This document shows positions 39,601 to 48,577 of a stretch of 64,000 nucleotides of DNA, one piece after another. A model generated the notes under the pieces. That model was not told the DNA's origin. It saw only the letters and a program-made list of their open reading frames with translations, and did no database searches. Location of the stretch: NCBI RefSeq assembly GCF_026262505.1, contig NC_067207.1:1124252-1188251 (forward strand). The letters run 5' to 3'. The DNA comes from Trichomonas vaginalis G3 (Eukaryota > Parabasalia > Trichomonadida > Trichomonadidae). The translations under genes were made by a program, and so were the position numbers. Numbering within the stretch: the stretch's first letter is position 1; every line of letters begins with the position of its first letter.

Positions 39601-41858
39601 CAATCACAATCAAATTCTCAGTTACCGATGATTCCAAGGGCAATATCAAGTTCTACTTGAATAAAACATATTTGAGCAATCAAGACTACAGATACGAGAA
39701 CTTTGTTGGTGGAGAGTCATCTGCAACAGTCAAAATCCCACAAGACTTACCAAGAGGTATGTACTATCTTAACTATTATCCAGTTGATGACTATGGTGTT
39801 GAAGCACTTGACAAATCTCGCTACAGGTGCCTTATCGAATACAAGAACAAACCAAAGATCGGTGAAGTTAAATTGAGCAAGACATCAGGCGATGATGACG
39901 ATGAAGTTTCAGCCACAATCAAATACACCGATTATGATAATGAAAAGAAATTATATATCTACCAGAAAGTTGGTGATCATTCATATCAGGTCACTGGCGA
40001 AACTCAATCTAACGGTGGATCGAATGAAGTCAATGTTCCAGTTCAAGGATTACCAGGAAATCCATCTGGACAAGTCAACATCTATTTCATTCTTGCAGAC
40101 ACAAACAATGCTGATCTTATAACATTACAAGGCAATCAGAAATCCAACGAAGCTAGTGCACCATTCACTCTTAATAACATCCCAACACTCGAAGTCACTT
40201 ATGATCAAGTTAAATCAGGCGGAGAGACCTTCAAGATCAACTTAAAGGTAACAACTGAGAAGTCATACACAATTTATAGAAGACAGAATAATGTCGAAAC
40301 TTACGTTGCAGAATACACCGGCAATGCAGAATATACTGATTCAGTTCGAGCAGATGAATCAGTTGATTCAATGACAGTATACTATTATCTCAAAGATAAT
40401 AGTGGAAATACAATATCACAAAGAATCCAAATCGTTTTGACAGTTAGAAATCCACCAATAATATCATCCTTCTCTTCATCCGTTCAAACTGCCAAACCAG
40501 GAGGTAAATTAAGTTTGACATATGGATTTGATAACAGGCAAAATACAAAAATCTTTGCATTTTACAAGATAAATAACGCTGAACCACAAAGTGTTATGTT
40601 CTGGACAAGTCAATACCCAACATCGTTCTCAACAGAAATTCAGCTTCCATTTATTAAGAGTGAAACATCTGTAACAATTACAGGTTGGTTACAGAACACT
40701 GACACTCCACAAGGAGAAAATCCAGAACCATATACTAAATCAGGAACAATTCCAATTAATATTTTCTTGACATATCCACCAAATGTAACACTCATATTCC
40801 CATCTTCTAACGTTTTTGGTAATGATGACAAGATTAAAATTAGTTATGACATCGTTGATGAGACAACAGGCACAATTAAGGCATACATCAATGGAATTTC
40901 AGCAGCATTCAAAGATTACACAAGTAATGGAAATCATGATGTCAATTCACTTTCCTTCAAGCTTCCAGAAGAAATCACTTATGCTACAATTGATCCAAAG
41001 ATTATTGTTAAAGTAACAGATTCACATCAGGAAACAACAGATTACACACCATTCCCAATCGTTGTTGTCAACAAGCCAAAGATCACTGGTGTTACATTCT
41101 CACAAGAATCAGGTGTTTCTGACGGAAAAATTGAAGCTACAGTCGAATTCGATGATTTCGATGTTGACAAGAGATTATACGTCTTCGTAAAACATGATGA
41201 TGAACTTCTTTATCCGGAAAATAACAAAATTGAAAGTTCAACAGGAACATCAGGCCAACGCAAGACAATCACATTATTTATTCCTGATACAGATAGCAGT
41301 TCGATTGAATTTAAATTCTTCATGACAACAGATCAAAGCCCATCAGCAAATGAGAAAGAAGACAATTACAAGTCAAAGGATTATTCAAAGACTTTACCAA
41401 TAACATTCGAGCCAGCCATTCATATTTTCATGAATGAACTTAAAGAATTCTATCAGAAGGGATCATCAATTCTCATAAAAGGTATTGTTTATGCAGACCA
41501 AGAAGCAATAATTAAGTTCTATTCTGACTCCCAATGCACGAAACAAATTGGAGATCAATTTAATTATTATAGCGTTACATCAAGTGGCAAAGAGTTTGAA
41601 GCTTCAGTCCAAATACAACCAACAATGTTATATGGATACAATACAATTTATTGCAAAGCATTTTCAAGATACAACCAAGAGTCATCATATCCGATAGATA
41701 TTAACTTCTTCATTAAGAACAAACCTATTGTTTCTAATCCAAAAGTTAACAAGGCTTTCTATAAAGTCGGTGAAGATATCACAGGCACATTCTATCTTAC
41801 AGATTTGGATGCAGGTAAACCAATCTTTTTCTTTGGTCGCCTTGGAAGATGGTCGTGA
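36660..41858 (+). CDS. Giant surface protein, copy 1, main frame
   Basis: The frame has 1,732 residues from MLLFFLQQHILSE (signal peptide); the frame is open slightly further 5' but has no ATG. Residues 20-270 are a unique domain with an ILELGTQKVTDDDAYILYKI core and a conserved VPTWMRI end. From about residue 290 the protein is a chain of Ig-like units of about 105 residues in two alternating types: one with a (T/D)D.D..K.LY.Y pattern (YTDYDNEKKLYIYQKVG), one with ..GTIK.YI. (SGTIKYKIDDVD). Each begins with an xxPxI strand. The frame ends GRLGRWS by comparison with the paralogue, which reads GRLGDGRD: one extra A in a GGAAGATGG context. The rest of the gene continues in other frames. A cell-surface adhesion or receptor role is inferred from architecture. 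Confidence 0.85.
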   Translation: MLLFFLQQHILSEIKLVKPNPSYNFSSWTQVWGYYDIEHTLNNQKTPITYGNSGVFVKFVVGDQICVPSNMTTTLCNGLILELGTQKVTDDDAYILYKITNPGEEEKTFSLGVYADFTFNTGNGNSNIFQPLEGQDIYTISASKSEKPRQKMAIDHTNKETNYIKPDNYWYGVLDSNDDDKRYFMKFEGDKSVVGPGATPDDDPVSSYSWENKIAPKGRTVVCAIRIYFIMRYPLEVFTDGTVFAGDLTGEIQVPTWMRIAEKYQPYDAYFKEGNGEWTKKLSFNGNMPFDRYTYKLNPSGTSTEYTYKLEYTKNGQKFSSNEVKFKVTRSTQPELEVTTAIKSQPYNQHDSLDIRATVMSDTPGDISIEIYKDDFIATDPIKEPYVLGVGTGVRDATYSKVLQLGTLRSGTYKLAIRAINNLGRSSEWYNRTFTMEFQTEVFDIHFEKKAYQANDIIRLLGQFLETDNNEQIRFALVMPDGSTARSELYTPTGARQDFVVTTTVSDETERLIDCTFQVLTSNNVVVKSQQIQLRITKAPIFTLSPDFFGKEFNNSQILSYKVTAASDEDTTSLKCLYKIDKNEYKEISWADYRINIPLTGLNWSAGFDHHLSIVAMDQYESTSKETTLDFRILNEPKLVSVQFTGTNIHDPFSTGEFVARYDDIDKGKQLYLYAKIGSDIQKFDFISVPEQNTQQITRSLRYPKPGKQNVVFFISSLSESVYPKTAHSNSNEVSAEIISTYRPEVTSLTVTRSSYYTSSDRIPFTLKIKDDLSGTIKYKIDDVDVTNLQNTLTTYQTPDGESYATVSTSIVIPSTCTYSNNKAHTLTAKVVDNYDLESSNSKSYTFYIRNVPTISVDELTKTLAISNTPKESDRTILISGTFRDVDNKPLKVFVQEEGGSPYECKSGSSNNADVGFSCNYIVQAESKADFPISIWVESVESKNDEQGKVKSEVVVKKITVTDPPAISSNCVSGSFGYEDPITIKFSVTDDSKGNIKFYLNKTYLSNQDYRYENFVGGESSATVKIPQDLPRGMYYLNYYPVDDYGVEALDKSRYRCLIEYKNKPKIGEVKLSKTSGDDDDEVSATIKYTDYDNEKKLYIYQKVGDHSYQVTGETQSNGGSNEVNVPVQGLPGNPSGQVNIYFILADTNNADLITLQGNQKSNEASAPFTLNNIPTLEVTYDQVKSGGETFKINLKVTTEKSYTIYRRQNNVETYVAEYTGNAEYTDSVRADESVDSMTVYYYLKDNSGNTISQRIQIVLTVRNPPIISSFSSSVQTAKPGGKLSLTYGFDNRQNTKIFAFYKINNAEPQSVMFWTSQYPTSFSTEIQLPFIKSETSVTITGWLQNTDTPQGENPEPYTKSGTIPINIFLTYPPNVTLIFPSSNVFGNDDKIKISYDIVDETTGTIKAYINGISAAFKDYTSNGNHDVNSLSFKLPEEITYATIDPKIIVKVTDSHQETTDYTPFPIVVVNKPKITGVTFSQESGVSDGKIEATVEFDDFDVDKRLYVFVKHDDELLYPENNKIESSTGTSGQRKTITLFIPDTDSSSIEFKFFMTTDQSPSANEKEDNYKSKDYSKTLPITFEPAIHIFMNELKEFYQKGSSILIKGIVYADQEAIIKFYSDSQCTKQIGDQFNYYSVTSSGKEFEASVQIQPTMLYGYNTIYCKAFSRYNQESSYPIDINFFIKNKPIVSNPKVNKAFYKVGEDITGTFYLTDLDAGKPIFFFGRLGRWS

Positions 41859-43673
41859 TACTGAATTAATAGTTGATGTCTATGAATCTAGTGGCGATGA
41901 AAATCAAGAAATTCCTTTCACTTTCAAAACATCATCAACGAAAACAGGTAACTTGCCACTCTTGATTTGGGCAACAGATGAATATGATTCCAATCCAAGC
42001 AAAGAAATATCTAAGTCTGATCCAACAAAAGTTGATGTCAAGATTACTATTCCACCATCAATGAAATTCAAATATGAAGGTCCTAATGTCTTCAGCTTCA
42101 AGGAAATCATGCAGATTCAAGTCGATATTGAGGAAGATGAGAATGTCACACTCTCATACTATGTGGATAAGAGAAACCTACAGAAAACTGAAAAGATCGA
42201 AATTAATGGAAAATATTCAGGATTGAGAGAATTTAAGATCTCATCTGGTCTCTCACAAGGATATCATGAACTCTCATTCACCATCTTTGATAATCACGGT
42301 TTGACAACAACAGTTCCAGGATCGATTCCATTTACAATTAAGAATCGTCCAAATATTACAGATTTGTCAATTACTAAGAACTTCATTACTCAGGATGAAG
42401 TTGTTGGTCTAGAAGGTCATTTCACAGATGTCGATGGCCTGAAGCCATTATATCTCTTCTATCAGATCGATAATTCTGAAATTATTGGATCTATCAAGGA
42501 GTTTAGTAGCCAAGGCATTCGTGGTCAAGTCCTTAAGGCAGGATTTTATGTTGACAAGGATGAACCAACAGGCGAAAAGACACTTAGAGTGTGGCTCAGC
42601 TCAGTGAATAACGTCGAAACAGTCAAGAATTCACTCACCGCTCCATCAAAGGATGTTTCTGATAAATTCGAACTTGTTTTCAATCTCACATACAATCCAA
42701 CAGTTGAACTTGATGAACTAACGAAGCAAGTTTACAACGACGGTGAAGTCTTACAGTTACAGGTACAGTCCACGCATATTCAGATGTTGTCCTCACATAC
42801 TTCATCAACTCTAACAAGATTGATCACGAAACAGTTGTCACTGTCACCGGCAAACTGACAAAGTTCAGCGACACAATTGTTATTCCAGAGAACTACAGGT
42901 ATGGCAACCACAGTCTCAATGTTGTTGTCTCAGACCACCATGACCACAACACACGTAGTTTATCCACACTCAAGTTCACCATCAGGAATCCACCACGCAT
43001 CATCAGCGCTAAGGCTACAGGCGACAACTACCTTCCAGGTTCATCAGTTACCATTTTCGGAAAAGTCAGAGATCCAGACTATGGAAACGAGCTTAGTATC
43101 CGCTCACAGGTTGATTCAGGCGTCGAAGTCCCACAGGTTACACTTACTTCAACAGCAGAAGAAATGAATTATGAATTCAGTGTCAAGCTGGAAGAAACAC
43201 TTATCCCAGGCAAGCACACAATCAATGTTATTGTTGTTGATAATGATAATGAGAAGTCTTCACCATTCCCAGTCGCAATTAATGTCATTCCACTCCCAAC
43301 AAGTACTCCACTCCCAACAAATGCACCAGAAAATAACGACAACAACAACAATGCTAACCAAGGTGGCTCTAGTGCAAGCGGAAACTCCAAGAGAACAGGA
43401 TTAATTGTTGGTATTGTCATTGCTTTATTAGTATTAATTGCTCTCCTTGCTGTCCTTGCATTCATACTCTTAAGGAAGAAGAGTGCAAATGCTCAGGCAC
43501 AAGACTCAGAAAGCACCGAAAATAACGACGACATTGAACAACAGGAAACACAGATCTCACAGACAATTACATCAGAAGAGTTCGCAACACGTGATAACCC
43601 ATTGTTCGAATCCCAACAAATCGCTCGCGATCAAGACCTCTTCGATAACGAGTTTGAAGAGGCTTCTCTTTAA
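41850..43673 (+). pseudogene. 3' remainder of surface protein copy 1, displaced in frame
   Basis: Continuation of the gene at 36660. From 41850 to about 42745 the frame is shifted by one; near 42746 a missing base (GGTGAAGTC, paralogue GGTGAGAGTC) returns it to the original frame, which runs to the TAA at 43671-43673. The encoded part has the last four Ig-like units, a Pro/Thr/Asn stalk (PLPTSTPLPTNAPENN), a membrane helix (LIVGIVIALLVLIALLAVLA), RKK and an acidic tail with NPLFES, an NPxF-type sorting motif typical of trichomonad surface proteins. Two frame changes 0.9 kb apart may be real mutations or sequence errors. Confidence 0.7.
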
Positions 43674-43754
43674 ATTTCGAATTTTTATTTGAAATATTGC
43701 GATAAAGTTTGATCTTAAATTTAATTCATTTTTTTCCACATATTTTTATAATTA

Positions 43755-43946
43755 AGGGTGCACATACCACTTTTTGACATTCTCTCAATTTTTTTTGACA
43801 CACAAGCTTTCTATCCCAATAATCTAAGGTCAATAGTTAATATTGTTGGTCAAGAGAAAGTAGATATAAATCACTATACTTTTCCGCTATTAAAATAAAG
43901 ATATATTGATTTTTTCATAGCATGTCAGAAAGTGGTATTGCAACCT
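43755..43946. mobile_element. MITE-like element, copy 2 (192 bp)
   Basis: Terminal inverted repeats: AGGGTGCACATACCACTTTT then TGACAT on the left, and ATGTCAGAAAGTGGTATTGC then AACCT on the right. It is flanked by TA on both sides (43753-43754 and 43947-43948), as a Tc1/mariner-type target duplication would be. Interior homologous to copy 1. It lies 81 bp after the surface-protein stop codon. Confidence 0.75.
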
Positions 43947-44854
43947 TAAGATTTCAAGACTAAAATTATTATTAAAATAATTTCATGAATAATGTGTATG
44001 ATAATTATAAAGGTTTTTATAAAACCAAAAATTCAATTGAAATCAGGAAAATAAACTGGCCAATATGACATGAATTATCTGTAAACTGTTAGATTAGGAA
44101 TATTGATTATATCAGTTGATGGAAATGAAATTTATTTTCCGATTTTGAATTTTTGGTTTTATTTGTAAAATCCTTCCTCATATCCAGAAAAAAACAATTT
44201 TGAAATATCGGACTTTCTCAACAGTGACTTCTCATGTTATAAAATTTGGTGGAATTCGATTAATTATTTCACTAGAAGAAATAGAACCGTATGTAAAGAG
44301 TTTTTGTTTTGATTAAGCTCAACTTAACATACATAGCACAAGAAAATAAAGAGTTTAGATCAACGAAAATAGGAATTACAAATTATAAGAATAACCCAAG
44401 AAATTAAAGAGATTTTTAATTTTATATTACAATCAAACGCCAAAATGCTATTCCAATAATCAAATTCCACAAATCATCGGAAAAGTGTATATAAATTGTT
44501 TATGTATATGCTAATCTTTGATATAGCCTCTTTTTTGAGTTTTTGCTAAAAGTTTTCGCATTAAAAAGCCATCGTGTGTGTAACCCGCAAACTATACTAC
44601 TTAAGTCAAATTATTTTGATCAATGAGAAATAGAAACTTGAGTGTTGGCAAAATAAAAATTTGACTAAAAAACTGAGGAAAAAAAAATCCAGAGAACCTT
44701 AATTTTCGTTTATTAATTTGAAAATATTTTGAAGATCATATTTGGAATCATATTTTGATTTTATATTCCAAATATTATTGAACAAAATTTTTAATAAGTT
44801 GGCGCCAATTTTGATTACATCTCCTCTCAAATAAATTGTGGGTAGATAGTTACT

Positions 44855-44862
44855 TCATTTTT
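44855..44862 (+). promoter_or_regulatory. Inr initiator TCATTTTT of polyubiquitin
   Basis: +1 at the A (44857) is 10 nt before the ATG. Confidence 0.65.
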
Positions 44863-44866
44863 CTTA

Positions 44867-45328
44867 ATGCAAATCTTCGTTAAGACACTTACAGGCAAGC
44901 ACATCACACTCGAAGTCGAGCCAACAGACCGTATCGAGGACGTCAAGGCCAAGATCCAAGACAAGGAAGGTATTCCACCAGATCAACAGCGTTTGATCTT
45001 CGCAGGCAAGCAGCTTGAAGATGGCAACACACTCCAAGACTACTCCATCCAAAAGGACTCAACACTCCACCTCGTTCTTCGTCTTCGTGGTGGTATGCAG
45101 ATTTTCGTCAAGACCCTTACAGGCAAGCACATCACACTCGAAGTCGAGCCAACAGACCGTATCGAGGACGTCAAGGCCAAGATCCAAGACAAGGAAGGTA
45201 TTCCACCAGATCAACAGCGTTTGATCTTCGCAGGCAAGCAGCTTGAAGATGGCAACACACTCCAAGACTACTCCATCCAAAAGGACTCAACACTCCACCT
45301 CGTTCTTCGTCTTCGTGGTGGCTTCTAA
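44867..45328 (+). CDS. UBI: Polyubiquitin, two head-to-tail units
   Basis: Two 76-residue ubiquitin units (44867-45094 and 45095-45322) end in RLRGG; a single extra Phe follows before TAA, the usual cap removed by deubiquitinases. All seven lysines (6, 11, 27, 29, 33, 48, 63), the L8/I44/V70 patch and the diglycine are kept. Differences from animal ubiquitin are H12, T19, R22, D25, N54, Q57, S60 and D64, a parabasalid-type set. The two units are identical in DNA except for four silent changes in the first eight codons, a sign of homogenisation. Strong GTC/AAG/CAC codon bias implies high expression. It supplies ubiquitin for proteasomal and trafficking tags. Confidence 0.97.
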   Translation: MQIFVKTLTGKHITLEVEPTDRIEDVKAKIQDKEGIPPDQQRLIFAGKQLEDGNTLQDYSIQKDSTLHLVLRLRGGMQIFVKTLTGKHITLEVEPTDRIEDVKAKIQDKEGIPPDQQRLIFAGKQLEDGNTLQDYSIQKDSTLHLVLRLRGGF

Positions 45329-45793
45329 ATTCTTCGACGAATTTACCATCAACTAAACTTTAGCTAATTTTGCTATATACAATCTATTTTTCAATAACTC
45401 TAATTATTAGGCTAATCAATGTTTATATAAACTTTTAAGAATTTGGAAATTTTCATTGAATAAAGAACTTTTTCTCTAAATTTGAGACTAAAAACGTGCA
45501 TTTTAATAGTCTATTAGATGCTCATTTGGATCGCTTTGGACCTCCTTGAATATTTCTTCAATGAATCATGAAATTCAACTATTTTACCTTATAGTTATTG
45601 CCCAATTTTTATATCCCTCTTAGAAGTAGCATCGACTTGAACAGTGCAATCATGAATCCAGCATAGATAATTTTGATAAATTTTAAAAAATTAATGTAAA
45701 TATGGCTTTACATTTTCGTAAAGGTTTTGTTGGCTATATTTCTAATAAGATATTCACAAAACAATTAAGATCATATTCATTTTTTTTTAGGAA
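45329..45793. other. Intergenic spacer
   Basis: Nothing gene-like seen. Confidence 0.5.
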
Positions 45794-47197
45794 ATGCTTA
45801 TCAAGGAGTTAAAAGATGATGATCGAAGTTTTGATTCAATTACATCTTCCACTCTACGTAGCTCCACACAATATAGTATTACAATAAAGGAAAAGCAGGA
45901 ACAAATTTTAAAAATAGTCGAACGCGTAAATTTTCTTATTAATGCAGCGTCAAACACATTAGATTGTTCTGGCGTGCAAAATTTAGTTCGAAATTTGGAG
46001 AATAACCCATTTGAACTCATAGATTGCAAAGATTCTTTTGCGAATCTTGTTACTTTTACGACTAATTGCTTAAATATGGATCAAAATCCAGAAATTTTGC
46101 AAAATTGTTTAGATATTTTTCTATATTTACTTGGAAATTTAGATTTATTCGGAGAAATCTGGTATTTATTAGAAATACCAGATAAATTACAACAGTACGC
46201 ATCATATCCAGATGCCAATCTCCAATTCATTACATCAAGCATTTTTCTCGACTTATCATCTGATCCAAAACTAACTGAAGAAGAATGCAACTCTTTGACG
46301 CAAAATTTTATACAGATTTCTATCCAGTGGGCATTGAACCATAGTATTTTCAAATGCCGTGAAAACTGTTTGCAATTTTTAGGAAATATCTTCCAAAGTG
46401 AATATTCATTGCCAGAAGAACTGATAAACCAAATTATACAAGTATCTCTTTCCATTATATCCCAAAATAATACGGAATTACTCGAATCAGGCTGTTATTC
46501 TTTATTATATTGTTTGAAAAGCCTTGATTTCGAAGATACCAGTTATCTACATGATATTTGTAACCAATACTGGCGAGTCATATCAGAATACGCTCGAGAA
46601 GGCGAAAAATTCGTTCTAGAAAAAGATTCTGCTTCATTAGCTTCATTTTTCGTTGAAAAGATAGAAATAACATCAGAATTTGTATCAATAATCAACTACA
46701 ACTTGTTGTTCAATACAATTACCAACAAATCCGATGAATTTGTTGCATCAATTTGCGGATTAATTATTATGAACACAATTTGTGAAAAATATGAAGATGT
46801 TCAATCTCTTATCAATGATCTACTGATAGATGGGCTAATGAACATACTTTCGGTACTTTACACCGGCCAAGTTCGTTCAAAATTGATCGCAATGGGAATT
46901 TTCAAAAATTTGATTTTTCTTGCCGATGTAAACTGTCAAATTGTCGCTGCCACTGACATATTTATGGAGTCTGTCATTGATTTTATACATGATTTCGATG
47001 GAGAGATGGCAAAAACGATGCTGACAATGATATTGAAGTTCTTTATAAATATACAAGGTCATGAATTATTCGGATCTATTGTAGATCACTATTCTGAACA
47101 TGGCTGGATAGATAAATTTGTCGAATTCGTGGAAGAAGATACTGAAGAACTAGCTGAAACTGCGGAAGAGATACTGAGTGCAATAGGTTATGAATAA
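45794..47197 (+). CDS. ARM/HEAT-like alpha-solenoid protein
   Basis: The protein has 467 residues and appears all-helical from about residue 30 to the end. Helix pairs or triplets of about 42 residues recur with hydrophobic spacing (NCLDIFLYLLGNLDLFGEIW, FITSSIFLDLSSDPKLTEEE, ENCLQFLGNIFQSEYSLPEE, SGCYSLLYCLKSLDFEDTS), the pattern of armadillo-type repeats, as in importin-alpha. The strongly basic importin-beta-binding segment expected at the N-terminus of importin-alpha is absent, and the protein is acidic with a run of Glu near its end. I therefore call only the fold. It lies between polyubiquitin and the second surface-protein gene with no evident functional link. Confidence 0.75.
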   Translation: MLIKELKDDDRSFDSITSSTLRSSTQYSITIKEKQEQILKIVERVNFLINAASNTLDCSGVQNLVRNLENNPFELIDCKDSFANLVTFTTNCLNMDQNPEILQNCLDIFLYLLGNLDLFGEIWYLLEIPDKLQQYASYPDANLQFITSSIFLDLSSDPKLTEEECNSLTQNFIQISIQWALNHSIFKCRENCLQFLGNIFQSEYSLPEELINQIIQVSLSIISQNNTELLESGCYSLLYCLKSLDFEDTSYLHDICNQYWRVISEYAREGEKFVLEKDSASLASFFVEKIEITSEFVSIINYNLLFNTITNKSDEFVASICGLIIMNTICEKYEDVQSLINDLLIDGLMNILSVLYTGQVRSKLIAMGIFKNLIFLADVNCQIVAATDIFMESVIDFIHDFDGEMAKTMLTMILKFFINIQGHELFGSIVDHYSEHGWIDKFVEFVEEDTEELAETAEEILSAIGYE

Positions 47198-48577
47198 TTA
47201 AGTTTGAAACTGTTTTTAACAGTTTTTAATATTTTAATTAAAACTTGAAATCATTATTCTTCAAAATTTGAGGTAATTGAAAGAATATGATTCAATTTTG
47301 TTCTGGAATAAAAGTGATATTAGAGATAGTAATAATAAAGATCTTTATTTCTGATATTCTTTTGATTTTTTTCACCGGGATCCTTATCTTTATGATCAAA
47401 TTTCGAGGGTGAAGTGTTAATATTTTTTTTGTTAGGTTAAACGATATAATATGGTTGTTATACTATTTTCCTATTAATACAAGCCATGTCGTGATGTCAT
47501 AAAGTGGTTAGTGCACATTTAAAGACACACTCACTTCAATTTGACACCATTTCAAATTCTATTTTATATTGTATTTCCAGTAAGTTGTCAGAATTTTGAA
47601 ATAAACTCAGATGATTGTAGGTGCACCATTAAAGACATGCTTAGCTTATTTATTTTATTTAGCATATGAATCCTATATTTTTTTTTTCAGATTTGATATA
47701 ATATGGAATATAGTTCGAAAGTCAAAAATTTGGTTCATTTTCCGAGATCTTTACTTGATTAACTAGTTCTGGGGTGTCAACAGATTGAATGGATGCCAAA
47801 TTGGTGTAAGCTCTCCTTTAAAGAATCACAGGATTTATATATTTGAATAATGCATTCAAGAATGTTTTTGTCGGCCTGAAGCGCCGATATATTTCATAAA
47901 GACTAAAGAAAACTCGCATCGTTTTTATTGAAACCTACACACTTTTACCATCTTAATATATGTCAAAAGAGATGATGAAAAATAGAATCTTTTCTGAGAG
48001 AGCCGCCGCACTTCACGCCCATAGGAAGCGAAAAATAAAAATGAACACCTTGCTTTTCAGAATAAGGAAATAAAGAAGTATCAAAATTTGAAGTTAAATT
48101 TTCGAATTAAACATTTTTGAGTAAAGTTATATTTTTTTGAAAAATGAAATTGCTTTTAAATCAATTAACCCTACTCTATGTCATACAATATACATAAATT
48201 AACAACAATCTCACAAATAAATGGATAAAACAATGTGGCATAATTTAACAAATATTTTTTTGTGAAGAAAAAACATCCATGCTATGTTTTTTGATATAGT
48301 TGATATATAGACAATATAGCCGAAATATAAACAGTTGATTTTTTGAGAACCTCATTTCAAATTTGAGATGATTTACAATTTTTAGAATTCAAAATCACCA
48401 AAATTTTTTCAGTTATCATTTAAGATCCAAATTCATACATATTTCTATTTGGATCCAAATTCGAAGTTTAGTTTAAAATTATATCATCCATTATTTCTTC
48501 AGAAATTTCAGAGTGATTTTGAAATATTAATTGAATTTGCTTTCAAATATTTGTGCCATTATTTTTATTTGCAAACT
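47198..48577. other. Intergenic spacer with repeat remnants
   Basis: Contains a degraded relative of the MITE-like element (about 47400-47523) and, from 48151, the duplicated upstream region of the surface-protein genes. No gene. Confidence 0.5.
47400..47523. mobile_element. Degraded MITE-like element, possible copy 3
   Basis: The right end GATGTCATAAAGTGGTTAGT followed by GCACATTTA resembles the inverted repeat of the other copies, and GTTAATATTTTTT and GTTATACTATTTTCCTATTAA match their interior. The left end is not recognisable. Confidence 0.4.

Larger units (their letters stand above)
43674..44866. other. Intergenic spacer with a MITE-like repeat
   Basis: Homology with the paralogue's 3' flank ends near 43720; the repeat at 43755-43946 follows. 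The remainder is AT-rich with no gene. Confidence 0.55.
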
